Counted from the stretch's first letter, positions 17,513 to 28,434 are shown. The stretch is 64,000 bases of DNA from Pantoea rwandensis (GCF_002095475.1 NZ_MLFR01000003.1:186001-250000); one strand, 5' to 3'. A program made the numbers and translations. Notes: generated by a model from the sequence alone, not told the origin.

Positions 17513-19573
17513 ATGTCACGTACAGGAAAAATCCTGAGCTGGGTAATCGGGATTTTCGTATTGCTGATTGTGGTGGTCGTGGTGATTATCGCCACCTTTG
17601 ACTGGAACCGCCTGAAACCTACGATCAACCAAAAAGTCTCAACTGAACTGAATCGGCCTTTCGCTATTCGCGGCGATCTTGGCGTGTCATGGGTGCGTAA
17701 CCGCGAAGAACCCGGTTGGCGCAGCTGGGTGCCGTGGCCGCAGGTGCATGCCGACGACGTGATGCTCGGTAATCCGCCTACGATTCCTGATGTCACCATG
17801 GTGCATTTGCAGCGTGTCGAAGCCACACTCGCGCCGCTGGCCTTGCTACATAAGCAGGTTTATTTGCCCTGGATTAAGCTGCAGCAGCCAGACGCCCGCT
17901 TAGTGCAAACCGCCGACAAAAAGAACAACTGGACCTTTAATCTCGCCAGCAGTGAAAACAGCGATCCCAACGCGGCACCCTCCGCCTGGTCTTTCCGCCT
18001 CGACAACATCCTGTTCGACAAGGGGGAAGTGCGTTACCGCGATGCCATTAACAAGGCTGATGTGACGGTGACGATTAACCCACTCGGCAAACCGGTGCCT
18101 TATACACAAGTTGCTGGCGGTAATGACCAGCAGAAAGGTGCGGGCGATTTCGTGTTTGGCTGGCAGGCGAGCGGGACCTATAACAATCAGAAACTGGATG
18201 GCGATGGCAAGATCGGCGGCATGCTCTCGTTGCGCAGCAAAACCACGCCTTTCCCGTTACAGGTAGATGTGCGCAACGGCACCACACGTGTGCGCGTGGA
18301 GGGCACCTTGCAGGATCCGCTCAACCTCGGTGGTCTGGATGTGCGCCTGCGTTTCTCCGGCGATACGCTGGCGAATCTTTATGGCTTAACGGGCGTGCTG
18401 TTGCCCGATACGCCGCCGTATGAAACGGATGGCCATCTGATTGCCCGCTTCAATGATGCGAAAGGGCCGCTGTTCCAGTATGAGAAATTCAATGGTCATA
18501 TCGGTGACAGTGATATTCATGGCTCGCTGACTTATCTTCAGGTAAAACCGCGACCCACCCTGACCGGTGAATTGAGTTCGAACCAGCTGCGTATGGCGGA
18601 CTTAGGTCCGTTGATTGGGGTGAATTCCGGTAAAGGCAGTGAAAAGACCGAGAAGGCCAAAGCACAGCGTGGTGAAGCCTCAACGCAGCCTGCAGATCGC
18701 GTGTTACCGCATGACAAATTCGACACCAAAAGCTGGGACGTGATGGATGCGGATGTAAAGTTTAGCGGCAAGCGCATTGAGCACAGCAGTAAGTTACCGC
18801 TCAGCGATCTCTATACTCATCTGCAATTGAAAAATGGCGATTTGCTGTTAGATCCGCTGCGCTTCGGTATGGCCGGGGGCAGCATCAACTCCACCATCCA
18901 TCTGGAAGGCGATAAAAGCCCGATGCGCGGTCGTGCTGACCTGCATGCACGTAAGTTACAACTGCGTCAGTTGTTCCCAGATGTCACAGCAATGCAGCGT
19001 AGCCTGGGTCAGTTGAATGGGGATGCCAGTCTAAGCGGCACCGGCAACTCCGTCGCCGACTTGCTTGGCACCAGCAATGGCGAGCTGAAACTGTTGATGA
19101 ACGATGGCTTAATTAGCCGCAGCCTAATGGAAATAGCGGGGTTGAACGTCGGTAACTATGTGGTTGGCAAGCTGTTTGGTGATGATGAGGTACGCATCAA
19201 CTGTGCAGCTACCGATCTCAACATTCGTCAGGGATTGGCCACGCCAAAAGTGTTCGTGTTTGATACCGAGAACGCGGTGATTAACGTCACCGGCAGCGCT
19301 AACTTTGCCAACGAACGGCTGGATTTGTCGGTTAACCCAGACAGTAAAGGGATTCGTATCATCACGCTGCGTTCACCGCTCTATGTGCGCGGCACGTTCA
19401 AAAATCCGGATGCGGGCGTGAAAGCGGGGCCGCTGATTGCACGTGGTGCTGCAGCCGTCGCGTTGGGTGCTGTTGTGGCACCGGCCGCAGCGCTATTGGC
19501 CCTGATTTCACCCAGTGACACCGATGCCAATCAGTGCAGCAACGTGCTGCAGCAGATGAAAAGTAAGAAGTGA
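17513..19573 (+). CDS. yhjG: YhjG, AsmA-family protein
   Basis: A 686-residue AsmA-family protein. One N-terminal membrane helix (about residues 9-30, rich in I/V/L) is followed by a large periplasmic part, typical of the AsmA/YhdP-like proteins now linked to phospholipid transport toward the outer membrane; the specific role of YhjG is not settled. The ATG at 17513 is preceded by AAGGAGGA, which decides the start. The AsmA C-terminal core is readable (GTGNSVADLLGTSNGELKLLMNDG). A hydrophobic Ala-rich stretch near residues 640-665 may be a second membrane or lipid-contact segment. Gene order pdeH-yhjG is as in E. coli. Confidence 0.9.
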   Translation: MSRTGKILSWVIGIFVLLIVVVVVIIATFDWNRLKPTINQKVSTELNRPFAIRGDLGVSWVRNREEPGWRSWVPWPQVHADDVMLGNPPTIPDVTMVHLQRVEATLAPLALLHKQVYLPWIKLQQPDARLVQTADKKNNWTFNLASSENSDPNAAPSAWSFRLDNILFDKGEVRYRDAINKADVTVTINPLGKPVPYTQVAGGNDQQKGAGDFVFGWQASGTYNNQKLDGDGKIGGMLSLRSKTTPFPLQVDVRNGTTRVRVEGTLQDPLNLGGLDVRLRFSGDTLANLYGLTGVLLPDTPPYETDGHLIARFNDAKGPLFQYEKFNGHIGDSDIHGSLTYLQVKPRPTLTGELSSNQLRMADLGPLIGVNSGKGSEKTEKAKAQRGEASTQPADRVLPHDKFDTKSWDVMDADVKFSGKRIEHSSKLPLSDLYTHLQLKNGDLLLDPLRFGMAGGSINSTIHLEGDKSPMRGRADLHARKLQLRQLFPDVTAMQRSLGQLNGDASLSGTGNSVADLLGTSNGELKLLMNDGLISRSLMEIAGLNVGNYVVGKLFGDDEVRINCAATDLNIRQGLATPKVFVFDTENAVINVTGSANFANERLDLSVNPDSKGIRIITLRSPLYVRGTFKNPDAGVKAGPLIARGAAAVALGAVVAPAAALLALISPSDTDANQCSNVLQQMKSKK

Positions 19574-19855
19574 TCAGTTACGCCACAGCACTTTGATGAT
19601 GTGGTAACCAAAGGCGGTTTTCACCGGTCCGTAGGGTTGCAGTAGCGGGCAGGAGAAAGCCGCCTTATCAAAGGCTGGCACCATTTGGCCCTTACGAAAC
19701 TCACCCAAATCGCCACCGTTGCGGCCCGATGGGCAAGTGGAGTGTTTTTTCGCCAGTTGCTGGAAGTTCGCGCCCTTTTCCAGTTGGGCCAGCAGGGATT
19801 TGGCCTGTGCTTCATCCTTGACGAGGATGTGTAAAGCCGCCGCGGTTTTCGCCAT
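19574..19855 (-). CDS. ppiC: PpiC, parvulin peptidyl-prolyl isomerase
   Basis: A 93-residue cytoplasmic parvulin (PpiC/Par10), same length as E. coli PpiC. The whole chain is one rotamase domain with the family motifs [37 protein letters not shown] and [10 protein letters not shown] start at ATG 19855 ([10 protein letters not shown]), two codons inside a longer frame. It stands alone, converges with yhjG (no gap after the yhjG stop) and diverges from rep. Confidence 0.95.
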   Translation of the reverse strand: MAKTAAALHILVKDEAQAKSLLAQLEKGANFQQLAKKHSTCPSGRNGGDLGEFRKGQMVPAFDKAAFSCPLLQPYGPVKTAFGYHIIKVLWRN

Positions 19856-19926
19856 GATCAAGTCTCAATGTGTATAATTGGCCCGCATTATAGCGTAATG
19901 CTTGTTGCCTGATGACGACACATATT

Positions 19927-19968
19927 GGTAGCGGCACGATTTCTTCTGCGATGAATCGCGCTGCTACC
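19927..19968. repeat. GTAGCGG-type intergenic palindrome, copy 3
   Basis: A 42-base imperfect palindrome, from GGTAGCGGCACGATT to AATCGCGCTGCTACC, between the divergent ppiC and rep genes. Unlike the other copies it lies in a promoter-bearing region rather than at gene ends, about 92 bases from the rep start. Confidence 0.7.
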
Positions 19969-20059
19969 ACTAAGTGCGCGCGATGAGCCATGGTATTCAG
20001 TGCGCAGCAGCAACGCTCCATCACAACCTTTTTTTGATTTAACTGAGTGAAATTCCGTT

Positions 20060-22081
20060 ATGCGTTTAAACCCCGGCCAACAACGTGCTGTCGAATTTGT
20101 CACCGGTCCTTGCCTGGTGCTGGCCGGTGCGGGCTCCGGTAAAACTCGTGTTATCACCAATAAAATCGCCCACCTGATACGCGAGTGCGGCTATCAGGCG
20201 CGTCATATCGCTGCGGTGACCTTCACCAACAAAGCCTCACGTGAGATGAAAGAGCGTGTAGCGCAGACGTTAGGGCGCAAAGAGGCACGTGGCCTGATGA
20301 TTTCCACCTTCCACACGCTGGGGCTGGAGATCATTAAACGCGAATACAAAGCGCTGGGGATGAAAGCGAGTTTCTCGCTGTTTGACGATCAGGATCAGCT
20401 GGCGCTGCTCAAAGACTTAACAAAACAGTGGCTGGAAGAGGATAAGACGCTGCTGCAGCAGCTGATCTCCACCATCTCAAACTGGAAAAATGACCTGATC
20501 GATCCGCAAGGTGCTGCCGGACTGGCGAAATCGCAACGCGACCAGATCTTCGCCCACTGCTATCAACTGTATGATCAGCATCTGAAATCCTGCAACGTGC
20601 TGGATTTTGACGACTTAATTGCATTGCCCACGCTTTTGCTGCAGCGCAATCAAGAAGTCCGTGAACGCTGGCAGCAGCGCATTCGCTATTTGCTGGTGGA
20701 TGAATACCAGGATACCAACACCAGCCAGTATGAGCTGGTGAAACTGCTGGTGGGCAGCCGAGCACGTTTTACGGTGGTGGGGGATGACGACCAGTCGATC
20801 TACTCGTGGCGTGGCGCGCGTCCGCAAAACCTCGTGCTGTTGAAAGAGGATTTCCCCGCGCTGGAAGTGGTGAAGCTGGAGCAGAACTATCGTTCAACGC
20901 AGCGTATCCTCAAGTCTGCCAACATCCTCATCGCCAATAATCCTCATGTGTTTGAGAAGCGCCTGTTTTCCGAATTGGGCGAAGGCAGTGAGCTGAAGGT
21001 GCTGAGTGCGAACAACGAGGACCATGAGGCCGAGCGTGTGGCGGGTGAGCTGATTGCTCATCACTTCATCAATAAAACAGCCTACAAGGATTATGCGATT
21101 CTTTATCGCGGTAACCATCAGTCGCGTGTGTTTGAAAAGCAGCTGATGCAGAACCGTATTCCGTATCGCATTTCGGGTGGCACCTCGTTTTTCTCACGCC
21201 CAGAAATTAAAGATCTGCTCGCCTATTTGCGTGTACTGACCAACCAGGAAGATGACAGTGCTTTCCTGCGCATTGTTAACACACCTCGTCGCGAAATTGG
21301 TTCTGCAACGCTGCAAAAGCTGGGCGAGTGGGCCACGTTGCGTAACAAAAGTTTGTACCACGCCAGTTTTGATATGGGGCTGGAACAGACACTGAGCGGA
21401 CGTGGGCTAGAACATCTGCAACGTTTTACCCACTGGCTGAATGAGATCATCCAACTTACCGAACGTGAACCTGTGCATGCCGTTCGTGACCTGATTCGCG
21501 GTGTCGATTACGAAAGCTGGTTATTCGAAACTTCACCGAGCCCGAAAGCGGCTGAAATGCGCATGAAAAACGTCAATACGCTGTTCCAGTGGATGACGGA
21601 AATGCTCGAAGGTGACGAATTGAACGAGCCGATGACGCTGGCACAGGTGGTCACACGCTTTACCCTGCGCGACATGATGGAACGCGGTGAGAGTGACGAA
21701 GAGAGCGATCAGGTGCAGCTGATGACATTGCATGCGTCGAAAGGGCTGGAGTTTCCGTATGTCTATCTGGTCGGCATGGAAGAGGGGCTGCTCCCTCATC
21801 AAAGCAGTATCGACGAGAACAACATCGAAGAGGAACGTCGCCTGGCGTATGTGGGTATCACCCGTGCGCAGAAAGAGCTGACGTTTACCTTATGCCGTGA
21901 ACGCCGCCAATATGGTGAGTTAGTACGCCCAGAACCCAGCCGTTTTCTGCTGGAATTGCCACAAGATGATGTGGTGTGGGAGCGCGAGAAAAAAGTGGTG
22001 AGTGCGGAAGAGCGTGCCAAGACTGGGCAAACGCGGGTCGCAGGGTTACGCGCGATGCTCGAAAATGCGAAGAAGGGATAA
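20060..22081 (+). CDS. rep: Rep, ATP-dependent 3'-5' DNA helicase
   Basis: SF1A helicase that travels with the replication fork through DnaB and clears nucleoprotein barriers. The 673-residue length equals E. coli Rep. Motifs in order: Walker A AGAGSGKT at residues 22-29, motif Ia TFTNKAS, motif [10 protein letters not shown], motif [16 protein letters not shown], motif IV EQNYRS, motif [13 protein letters not shown] and motif [10 protein letters not shown]. It is a paralogue of uvrD later in this window. It converges on gppA with a structured 156-base gap between. Confidence 0.98.
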   Translation: MRLNPGQQRAVEFVTGPCLVLAGAGSGKTRVITNKIAHLIRECGYQARHIAAVTFTNKASREMKERVAQTLGRKEARGLMISTFHTLGLEIIKREYKALGMKASFSLFDDQDQLALLKDLTKQWLEEDKTLLQQLISTISNWKNDLIDPQGAAGLAKSQRDQIFAHCYQLYDQHLKSCNVLDFDDLIALPTLLLQRNQEVRERWQQRIRYLLVDEYQDTNTSQYELVKLLVGSRARFTVVGDDDQSIYSWRGARPQNLVLLKEDFPALEVVKLEQNYRSTQRILKSANILIANNPHVFEKRLFSELGEGSELKVLSANNEDHEAERVAGELIAHHFINKTAYKDYAILYRGNHQSRVFEKQLMQNRIPYRISGGTSFFSRPEIKDLLAYLRVLTNQEDDSAFLRIVNTPRREIGSATLQKLGEWATLRNKSLYHASFDMGLEQTLSGRGLEHLQRFTHWLNEIIQLTEREPVHAVRDLIRGVDYESWLFETSPSPKAAEMRMKNVNTLFQWMTEMLEGDELNEPMTLAQVVTRFTLRDMMERGESDEESDQVQLMTLHASKGLEFPYVYLVGMEEGLLPHQSSIDENNIEEERRLAYVGITRAQKELTFTLCRERRQYGELVRPEPSRFLLELPQDDVVWEREKKVVSAEERAKTGQTRVAGLRAMLENAKKG

Positions 22082-22146
22082 ATCCCAGCCGTTCGCTCAG
22101 GCCAAGCCTCAAGTGAGAACCGTTGCTAGCGTAGCGAGGCAAGGCG

Positions 22147-22205
22147 AAAAGTTCCCGGCAAAGCGGAGTTTACAGGCCGTAAATGAGCCTTTGACGGGAG
22201 CTTTT
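22147..22205. repeat. Nested inverted repeat between rep and gppA
   Basis: Outer arms AAAAGTTCCCG (22147-22157) and CGGGAGCTTTT (22195-22205) pair with one mismatch. An inner stem TTTAC/GTAAA closes over AGGCC at 22169-22183. The element sits between two converging genes, 33 bases before the gppA stop, and could act as a terminator or stabiliser on both strands. It differs from the GTAGCGG family. Confidence 0.55.
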
Positions 22206-22237
22206 CAACGCAGCATCAGCAAGCGCAGCAGGTTCGA

Positions 22238-23722
22238 TCAAGAGATAGTCAGCAGCCAGTGTACGTATGACTGGTAATGACTTTCCTGCTCCAATAATTC
22301 GGCACGCAGCGGATGCGCGTCCAGCCAACCGGCAGGCAGCGTCAGATGTAGCGCATCATCATCCGCCTGTAAACGTACCGCAGGCAGCGTGTCATCACGA
22401 CGGCGGCTAGAGAAGATCAGCGCCAGACGCAGTAAACGACTAAGGCGCTCCGCCATGCGTGGGGGGACGGCATTCTGCTGTGTCAGTAAACCCAGGTCGA
22501 TGCTGCCACTTTGGTTTTGCAGCAAGCAAGCCAGCATTTTTTTCTGTGCGGGGGTAAAACCAGGAAGATCGAGATGGCGAATCAAGTAAGCGGCATGCTG
22601 AGGGGCCTGACGGAAATCGACGCTGAGGCCAATTTCGTGGATCGAACAGGCGCTGAGCAGCAGATCGCGACATCGGTTATCCAGCTTCCAGACGCTGCTC
22701 ACCTGACGGAAAAAGCTCTCGGCCAGCTGACGCACACGGCTCGCTTGTTCCACATCAATGGAAAAGCGACGCTGCACGTTTTGCAATGTACGGCTGCGGA
22801 TATCACGATCGATAGGCAGATGCAGCATGCCATACACCAAACCTTCGCGCAGTGCCCCACCGGCCAACGTCATGCTATCAATGCTGAGTTCCTGGAAGAT
22901 CGCGATGAGAATCGACAGCCCGCTTGGGAACACCAGCGCGCGCTCTAACGTCAGTCCTTCAATTTCCAGCTCTTCCAGTTTGCCGCACTGAATGGCGCGT
23001 TGTTTTAACTGCTGCAGTTTACTCAGGGTGATACGTTCATCCATGCCCTGCGCCACCATAATTTCCTGCAGAGCCTGCACCGTACCGGAGGCACCGACAC
23101 AAATTTGCCAGCCTTTTTCCCGCAGTGCAGCGGCGACGGGGCGAATCATCTCGCGTGCCGCCAGTTCAGCTTGCTCGAAATTCTCTTTTGCCAGGTGGCG
23201 ATCGCTAAAGAAACGCTCCAGCCAGGTGACGCACCCCATCGATAAACTAAACAGCGTGGTGGCATGCGACCCTTCACCTGTCACCAATTCGGTGCTACCG
23301 CCACCGATATCGACCACTAAACGCTGATCGGAACCCCCAGTGGTGTGAGCAACGCCTTGATAAATCAAGCGAGCTTCTTCTTCACCGCTGATAACGTTCA
23401 CTGGACAACCCAGGATATCTTCCGCGCTGGTCAGAAAATCCTGCGCATTTTCAGCAAGGCGCAGCGTGGCGGTTGCGACCACGCGGATTTGCTCAGGGGG
23501 AATGTCCTGCAATTGTTCGGAAAAGAGTTTCAGACATTGCCAGCCGCGCTGCATCGCCTCTGTAGAGAGATGATTGGCTTTGTCCAGGCCGGCAGCCAGA
23601 CGGACTTTGCGCTTTATACGCGCAACGGTCTGAATACTGCCGGACACTTCGCGCACCACCAACATATGAAAGCTGTTAGAGCCTAAATCAATCGCAGCAT
23701 AAAGTGACGATGCGCTTAGCAT
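22238..23722 (-). CDS. gppA: GppA, guanosine pentaphosphate phosphohydrolase
   Basis: Ppx/GppA-family hydrolase that turns pppGpp into ppGpp in the stringent response and also has exopolyphosphatase activity. I start at ATG 23722 ([18 protein letters not shown]), giving 494 residues, the E. coli length; the frame continues upstream to 23854 but that part overlaps rhlB. ASKHA-fold motifs are clear: [33 protein letters not shown] and [11 protein letters not shown]. It follows rhlB by 7 bases and is probably cotranscribed with it. Confidence 0.96.
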   Translation of the reverse strand: MLSASSLYAAIDLGSNSFHMLVVREVSGSIQTVARIKRKVRLAAGLDKANHLSTEAMQRGWQCLKLFSEQLQDIPPEQIRVVATATLRLAENAQDFLTSAEDILGCPVNVISGEEEARLIYQGVAHTTGGSDQRLVVDIGGGSTELVTGEGSHATTLFSLSMGCVTWLERFFSDRHLAKENFEQAELAAREMIRPVAAALREKGWQICVGASGTVQALQEIMVAQGMDERITLSKLQQLKQRAIQCGKLEELEIEGLTLERALVFPSGLSILIAIFQELSIDSMTLAGGALREGLVYGMLHLPIDRDIRSRTLQNVQRRFSIDVEQASRVRQLAESFFRQVSSVWKLDNRCRDLLLSACSIHEIGLSVDFRQAPQHAAYLIRHLDLPGFTPAQKKMLACLLQNQSGSIDLGLLTQQNAVPPRMAERLSRLLRLALIFSSRRRDDTLPAVRLQADDDALHLTLPAGWLDAHPLRAELLEQESHYQSYVHWLLTIS

Positions 23723-23729
23723 GGTGTGC

Positions 23730-25025
23730 TTAACTCGGACGTTTACGGTTGTTATTGCGTGGTGCGCCACTGCGACGATTACTGTTGTTACCGCCACGGC
23801 GTGGACCGTTTCCTGAACGGCTGCGTTGCAGACGTTTTGGCGGTGGCAGTTCACTCATCAGTGCGTCGCTGTTGTACTTGCTCACCGGAATCCCGTGGCC
23901 AATGTACTCTTCGATTGCAGGCAGATTCAACGCGTACTCTTCACAGGCCAAGCTGATGGAGTGACCACTGGCACCCGCGCGGCCGGTACGGCCAATACGG
24001 TGTACATAGTCTTCACGATCGTCAGGCAGATCAAAGTTAAACACGTGGGTCACTGCAGGGATATGCAAACCGCGTGCGGCAACATCCGTGGCGACCAGGA
24101 TATCCAGATCACCTTTGGTGAAGTCGTCGAGAATGCGTAAACGTTTTTTCTGTGCCACATCACCGGTCAGCAAGCCCACGCGGTGACCATCGGCAGCCAG
24201 GTGGCCCCAGATGTCTTCACAACGGTGTTTGGTATTGGCAAAAATGATGGCGCGATCGGGCCACTCTTCTTCCAACAGGGTTTGCAGCAGGCGCATCTTC
24301 TCTTCGTTAGAAGGATAGAAAAGTTCTTCTTTGATGCGGTGGCCGGTTTTTTGCTCAGGCTCGACTTCCACATACTCGGCGTTGTTCATGTGTTCGAACG
24401 CCAGCTCACGTACACGGTAAGAAAGCGTTGCAGAGAACAACATACTCAGACGCTGGGTGGCCGGCGGCATGCGGCGGAACAGCCAGCGGATGTCTTTAAT
24501 AAAGCCGAGATCGAACATGCGATCGGCTTCATCCAATACCACGACCTGAATGGCGCCGAGGTTGATATGATTTTGTTTAGCGTAATCGATAAGACGACCG
24601 GTGGTGCCCACCAGAATATCGACGCCATCAGCTAACACTTTCAGCTGTTTGTCGTAGCCATCACCGCCATAAGCCAGACCGAGCTTCAGACCGGTCGCTT
24701 GCGACAGCGGCTCAGCATCGGCATGAATCTGCACGGCGAGTTCACGCGTCGGGGCCATGATCAGCGCGCGTGGCTGATTAATCTGGCGGCCTTCAGCGGC
24801 TGGATGAGAAAGAAGATGATGAAACGTTGACGTCAGAAACGCCATCGTTTTGCCGGTACCGGTTTGCGCCTGACCCGCGACATCACGCCCTGAAAGCGCA
24901 AAAGGCAACGCGAGCGCCTGAATAGGCGTGCAATGATGAAAGCCTTTAGTATCAAGGGCTTCCACTACCTGTGGGTGCAGGGCGAAGTCGGAAAACTTCT
25001 GTTCAGTTAAGTGTGTTTTGCTCAT
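23730..25025 (-). CDS. rhlB: RhlB, DEAD-box RNA helicase of the degradosome
   Basis: ATP-dependent RNA helicase that unwinds structured RNA for PNPase within the RNase E degradosome. It has 431 residues. Motifs: Q motif with upstream Phe near residues 11-36, Walker A AQTGTGKT at 53-60, [19 protein letters not shown], the SAT motif (FSATLSY), ARGLHIP and [10 protein letters not shown]. The C-terminal tail is rich in Arg, Asn and Gly, as expected for this family. It diverges from trxA over 116 bases. Confidence 0.97.
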   Translation of the reverse strand: MSKTHLTEQKFSDFALHPQVVEALDTKGFHHCTPIQALALPFALSGRDVAGQAQTGTGKTMAFLTSTFHHLLSHPAAEGRQINQPRALIMAPTRELAVQIHADAEPLSQATGLKLGLAYGGDGYDKQLKVLADGVDILVGTTGRLIDYAKQNHINLGAIQVVVLDEADRMFDLGFIKDIRWLFRRMPPATQRLSMLFSATLSYRVRELAFEHMNNAEYVEVEPEQKTGHRIKEELFYPSNEEKMRLLQTLLEEEWPDRAIIFANTKHRCEDIWGHLAADGHRVGLLTGDVAQKKRLRILDDFTKGDLDILVATDVAARGLHIPAVTHVFNFDLPDDREDYVHRIGRTGRAGASGHSISLACEEYALNLPAIEEYIGHGIPVSKYNSDALMSELPPPKRLQRSRSGNGPRRGGNNSNRRSGAPRNNNRKRPS

Positions 25026-25141
25026 AGTGTGGTAGAATATCAGCTTACTAGCGCTTTACGAAAGCGTATCCGATGAAATAAAGTCAACCTACGTTGGTAT
25101 TATTTACGCCAATTCGCCAGGCACAATCTTTGGAGTTAAAC

Positions 25142-25474
25142 ATGAGCAGCGATAAAATCGTTCACTTGACCGATGACAGTTTCGAGACTGACGTGCTGAA
25201 AGCCGACGGTGTCACTCTGGTAGATTTCTGGGCTGAATGGTGTGGTCCTTGCAAAATGATCGCCCCAATTCTCGACGAAGTCGCAGAAGAGTATGACGGT
25301 AAGCTTACCATCGCCAAGTTGAATATTGATGACAACCCGGGCACGGCGCCAAAATACGGCATTCGTGGTATCCCGACACTGCTGCTGTTCAAGGACGGCG
25401 AAGTGGCTGCCACTAAAGTTGGCGCACTGTCTAAAGGTCAGTTGAAAGAGTTCCTGAACGCCAACCTGGCCTAA
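25142..25474 (+). CDS. trxA: Thioredoxin 1
   Basis: Cytoplasmic dithiol-disulfide oxidoreductase that reduces ribonucleotide reductase, PAPS reductase and other proteins. The active site WCGPC is at residues 33-37 and the cis-Pro loop reads [12 protein letters not shown] start at ATG 25142 (110 residues, one more than E. coli); a longer frame from 25094 adds a non-homologous N-terminus. It lies between rhlB and the rho leader, as in E. coli. Confidence 0.97.
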   Translation: MSSDKIVHLTDDSFETDVLKADGVTLVDFWAEWCGPCKMIAPILDEVAEEYDGKLTIAKLNIDDNPGTAPKYGIRGIPTLLLFKDGEVAATKVGALSKGQLKEFLNANLA

Positions 25475-25494
25475 GCTCAGCACGGTGTTGTTCT

Positions 25495-25520
25495 GCAGTG
25501 GTGAATTTTTTCGCCACTGC
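25495..25520 (+). terminator. Possible terminator hairpin after trxA
   Basis: GCAGTGGTGA (25495-25504) pairs with TCGCCACTGC (25511-25520), one T-G wobble, over an ATTTTT loop, 20 bases after the trxA stop. No T-tract follows the stem, so termination here would be partial; rho may also receive read-through from trxA. Confidence 0.45.
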
Positions 25521-25648
25521 TGGACGTCTCCTTTCAGGCGTGTTAAGTTGACCTCACTGCATTACGCTCTTACCTTGTAGTTTGCATCTTAAAGTTTTCC
25601 CTTGTCAGACCCTGCTCGCATTGAACGTTATCGTGGTTTGGCAATCTG

Positions 25649-25732
25649 ATGACTAGCACATTCGGCATCACCTTTCGACCTTCTCTTCGTTTCCTATCGC
25701 CACACCTGACGATAATCGTCGAGCAGAGTTGA
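25649..25732 (+). CDS. Candidate rho leader peptide (RhoL position)
   Basis: A 27-codon frame, ATG 25649 to TGA 25732, in the 345-base gap between trxA and rho, 87 bases before rho. It is basic and hydrophobic with no family I recognise, and its sequence does not resemble the 33-residue RhoL of E. coli. E. coli rho is autoregulated by Rho-dependent attenuation in a leader that carries rhoL, so the position fits a leader peptide. I see no strong ribosome binding site (only TCTGATG context), so translation is uncertain. Confidence 0.35.
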   Translation: MTSTFGITFRPSLRFLSPHLTIIVEQS

Positions 25733-25819
25733 AAAAGAGCCATTAACAGGCATGGAATTTTCGCCATACCACCCACGACAATCATTTCGAGAATTACCCC
25801 GAGTTTAAGAACCCTCACT

Positions 25820-27079
25820 ATGAATCTTACCGAATTAAAGAACACGCCGGTTTCTGAGCTGATTACCCTCGGCGAAAATATGGGTCTGGAAAACCAGGCA
25901 CGTATGCGCAAGCAGGATATTATTTTCTCTATCCTCAAGCAGCATGCGAAAAGTGGCGAAGACATCTTCGGTGACGGTGTGTTGGAGATATTACAGGACG
26001 GATTTGGTTTCCTCCGTTCTGGAGACAGCTCCTACCTCGCCGGTCCTGATGATATCTACGTTTCCCCTAGCCAAATCCGCCGTTTCAACCTCCGCACTGG
26101 TGACACCATCTCTGGCAAAATTCGTCCGCCAAAAGAGGGTGAACGTTACTTTGCGCTGTTGAAAGTTAACGAAGTTAACTACGACAAGCCGGAAAACGCG
26201 CGTAATAAGATTCTGTTCGAAAACCTCACGCCGCTGCACGCGAATAATCGTATGCGCATGGAGCGCGGTAATGGCTCAACTGAAGATCTGACAGCTCGCG
26301 TATTGGATCTGGCTTCGCCAATTGGTCGTGGTCAGCGTGGTCTGATCGTGGCACCGCCGAAAGCCGGTAAAACGATGTTGCTGCAGAATATCGCGCAGAG
26401 CATCGCTTACAATTATCCGGACTGCGTATTGATGGTGCTGCTGATTGACGAACGTCCGGAAGAAGTGACCGAGATGCAGCGTCTGGTAAAAGGCGAAGTG
26501 ATTGCTTCTACCTTTGACGAACCGGCATCTCGCCACGTTCAGGTTGCAGAGATGGTGATCGAGAAGGCTAAGCGTCTGGTCGAACACAAGAAAGACGTTA
26601 TCATCTTGCTGGACTCCATTACCCGTCTGGCGCGTGCCTACAACACCGTGGTACCGGCTTCCGGTAAAGTGTTGACCGGTGGTGTGGATGCCAACGCCCT
26701 GCATCGTCCGAAGCGTTTCTTCGGTGCAGCACGTAACGTGGAAGAGGGCGGCAGCCTGACCATCATCGCCACCGCGCTGGTTGATACCGGTTCGAAGATG
26801 GACGAAGTGATTTACGAAGAATTTAAAGGTACAGGTAACATGGAACTGCACCTGTCACGTAAAATCGCAGAAAAACGTGTGTTCCCAGCGATCGATTACA
26901 ATCGCTCAGGCACCCGTAAAGAAGAACTCCTCACCACGCAGGAAGAGCTGCAGAAAATGTGGATCCTGCGCAAAATCATCCATCCGATGGGTGAAATTGA
27001 CGCGATGGAGTTCCTCATCAATAAACTGGCGATGACCAAAACCAACGATGAATTCTTCGATATGATGAAGCGTTCATAA
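25820..27079 (+). CDS. rho: Rho, transcription termination factor
   Basis: Hexameric RNA-dependent ATPase/helicase that ends transcription of untranslated RNA. The 419-residue length equals E. coli Rho. The N-terminal domain and the OSB RNA-binding domain ([21 protein letters not shown]) are followed by the P-loop APPKAGKT at residues 178-185, Walker [16 protein letters not shown], the Q-loop [23 protein letters not shown] and the R-loop [12 protein letters not shown]. Start ATG 25820 follows a long leader. A strong intrinsic terminator lies at 27143. Confidence 0.99.
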   Translation: MNLTELKNTPVSELITLGENMGLENQARMRKQDIIFSILKQHAKSGEDIFGDGVLEILQDGFGFLRSGDSSYLAGPDDIYVSPSQIRRFNLRTGDTISGKIRPPKEGERYFALLKVNEVNYDKPENARNKILFENLTPLHANNRMRMERGNGSTEDLTARVLDLASPIGRGQRGLIVAPPKAGKTMLLQNIAQSIAYNYPDCVLMVLLIDERPEEVTEMQRLVKGEVIASTFDEPASRHVQVAEMVIEKAKRLVEHKKDVIILLDSITRLARAYNTVVPASGKVLTGGVDANALHRPKRFFGAARNVEEGGSLTIIATALVDTGSKMDEVIYEEFKGTGNMELHLSRKIAEKRVFPAIDYNRSGTRKEELLTTQEELQKMWILRKIIHPMGEIDAMEFLINKLAMTKTNDEFFDMMKRS

Positions 27080-27142
27080 GTTGGCGAAAGTGAATCGCTA
27101 AGCGAAGCGATTCGCGCGCACAATTTGCCAGGATTTATTGCT

Positions 27143-27170
27143 AACGCCACGTCTTAACGTGGCGTTTTTT
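27143..27170 (+). terminator. Intrinsic terminator after rho
   Basis: A perfect 10-base-pair stem (AACGCCACGT, 27143-27152, with ACGTGGCGTT, 27157-27166) with a CTTA tetraloop, running straight into a T-tract. This is a textbook Rho-independent terminator separating rho from the wec operon. Confidence 0.92.
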
Positions 27171-27290
27171 ATTTATGGGCATTACGATTAGCCCAGTCAG
27201 GAAGCAATATGATGATTGTGTCGGAGAAGTGCTGATTTTTTCAGCAGTCAGGCTGGTGGCAGACATAATTCGGACAAAGGATATACGGCA

Positions 27291-27332
27291 ATGGCAAGGA
27301 TCTTGCTAATTGTTGTCGATGATTTTAGCTGA
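27291..27332 (+). CDS. Possible 13-codon leader ORF before wecA
   Basis: ATG 27291 to TGA 27332 encodes a hydrophobic 13-mer beginning MARILLIVV, with AAAGGA 15 bases ahead of the ATG. Its stop lies 10 bases before the wecA GTG. Translation could help load ribosomes at the weak wecA start. Nothing but position supports it. Confidence 0.2.
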   Translation: MARILLIVVDDFS

Positions 27333-27342
27333 GAGCGTTAAC

Positions 27343-28434
27343 GTGAATTTACTCACTATGAGTACTGAGCTGGGTTTAGTTTTTCTTTTTACCTTAGTGT
27401 TCCTATTTTTTGCTCGTAAAGCAGCTAACAAAATTGGGTTGGTAGATACCCCTAATTCAAGAAAACGACACCATGGCGCCATTCCGTTAGTCGGGGGGAT
27501 TTCCGTCTATGCCGGGATCTGCTTCGCTTTTGCTATTTCAGATTATTATCTACCTCATGCCGAGCTCTATTTGAGCTGTGCGGGTGTGTTAGTGCTGGTA
27601 GGCGCGCTGGACGATCGCTTCGATATCAGCGTTAAAATCCGCGCGATAGTTCAGGCCGCTGTCGCCATTGTGATGATGGTTGGCGCGAAGCTGTATCTGT
27701 TGAGCCTGGGGTTTATTATCGGCCCTGTTGAGCTCGTTGTCGGCCCCTTCGGCTACGTGTTGACACTGTTTGCCGTCTGGGCCGCGATTAATGCCTTTAA
27801 CATGGTGGATGGAATTGATGGTCTGCTGGGTGGGCTCGCCAGCGTGACCTTCGCCGCCATGGGTATCATCCTCTATTTCGATGGGCAAACCAGCCTTGCG
27901 ATGTGGTGTTTCGCCATGATAGCCGCCACCATCCCCTATATTTTGCTCAATCTGGGTCTGATTGGTCGTCGCTACAAAGTGTTTATGGGTGACGCTGGCA
28001 GTACCATGATCGGCTTTACCATCATCTGGATTCTGCTGGAAACCACGCAAGGCCTTAGCCATCCAATTACCCCAGTGACCGCGCTGTGGCTGATTGCCAT
28101 TCCACTGATGGATATGGTGGCCATTATGTATCGCCGCCTGCGTAAAGGTATGAGCCCGTTTTCGGCAGACCGTCAGCACATTCATCATCTCATTATGCGC
28201 GCCGGCTTTACCTCTCGTCAGGCTTTTGTCCTGATTACGGTCGCTGCGGCGATTTTGGCGGGTATTGGTGTATTGGGTGAATACCTTGCCTTCATCCCGG
28301 AATGGGTGATGTTGGTGTTGTTCCTGATGGCGTTTTTCCTTTACGGCTATTGCCTGAAACACGCCTGGCGCGTGGCACGTAAAATACGTCGCATTAAACG
28401 TCGCTGGCAAAGTAGCGTCGAAGATAAAAAATAA
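27343..28434 (+). CDS. wecA: WecA, UDP-GlcNAc:undecaprenyl-phosphate GlcNAc-1-P transferase
   Basis: Polytopic inner-membrane enzyme that starts enterobacterial common antigen (and often O-antigen) by making lipid I, Und-PP-GlcNAc. I choose GTG 27343 (VNLLTMSTEL), which matches the E. coli N-terminus and gives 363 residues. The family signatures are GALDDRFD (Asp pair for Mg), NAFNMVDGIDGLLGG, VFMGDAGS and the cytoplasmic HIHH motif in DRQHIHHLIMRAG. Eleven or so membrane segments are expected. First gene of the wec operon, with a strongly basic C-terminal tail. Confidence 0.96.
   Translation: MNLLTMSTELGLVFLFTLVFLFFARKAANKIGLVDTPNSRKRHHGAIPLVGGISVYAGICFAFAISDYYLPHAELYLSCAGVLVLVGALDDRFDISVKIRAIVQAAVAIVMMVGAKLYLLSLGFIIGPVELVVGPFGYVLTLFAVWAAINAFNMVDGIDGLLGGLASVTFAAMGIILYFDGQTSLAMWCFAMIAATIPYILLNLGLIGRRYKVFMGDAGSTMIGFTIIWILLETTQGLSHPITPVTALWLIAIPLMDMVAIMYRRLRKGMSPFSADRQHIHHLIMRAGFTSRQAFVLITVAAAILAGIGVLGEYLAFIPEWVMLVLFLMAFFLYGYCLKHAWRVARKIRRIKRRWQSSVEDKK

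Noticed and set aside
26276-26851. 191-codon leftward frame within rho
   Set aside because: Antisense to the Rho ATPase core, with no start-site or family support.
27589-28410. 273-codon leftward frame within wecA
   Set aside because: It is antisense to a strongly conserved membrane enzyme and rich in His/Gln, as expected from reading Val/Leu-rich codons backward.
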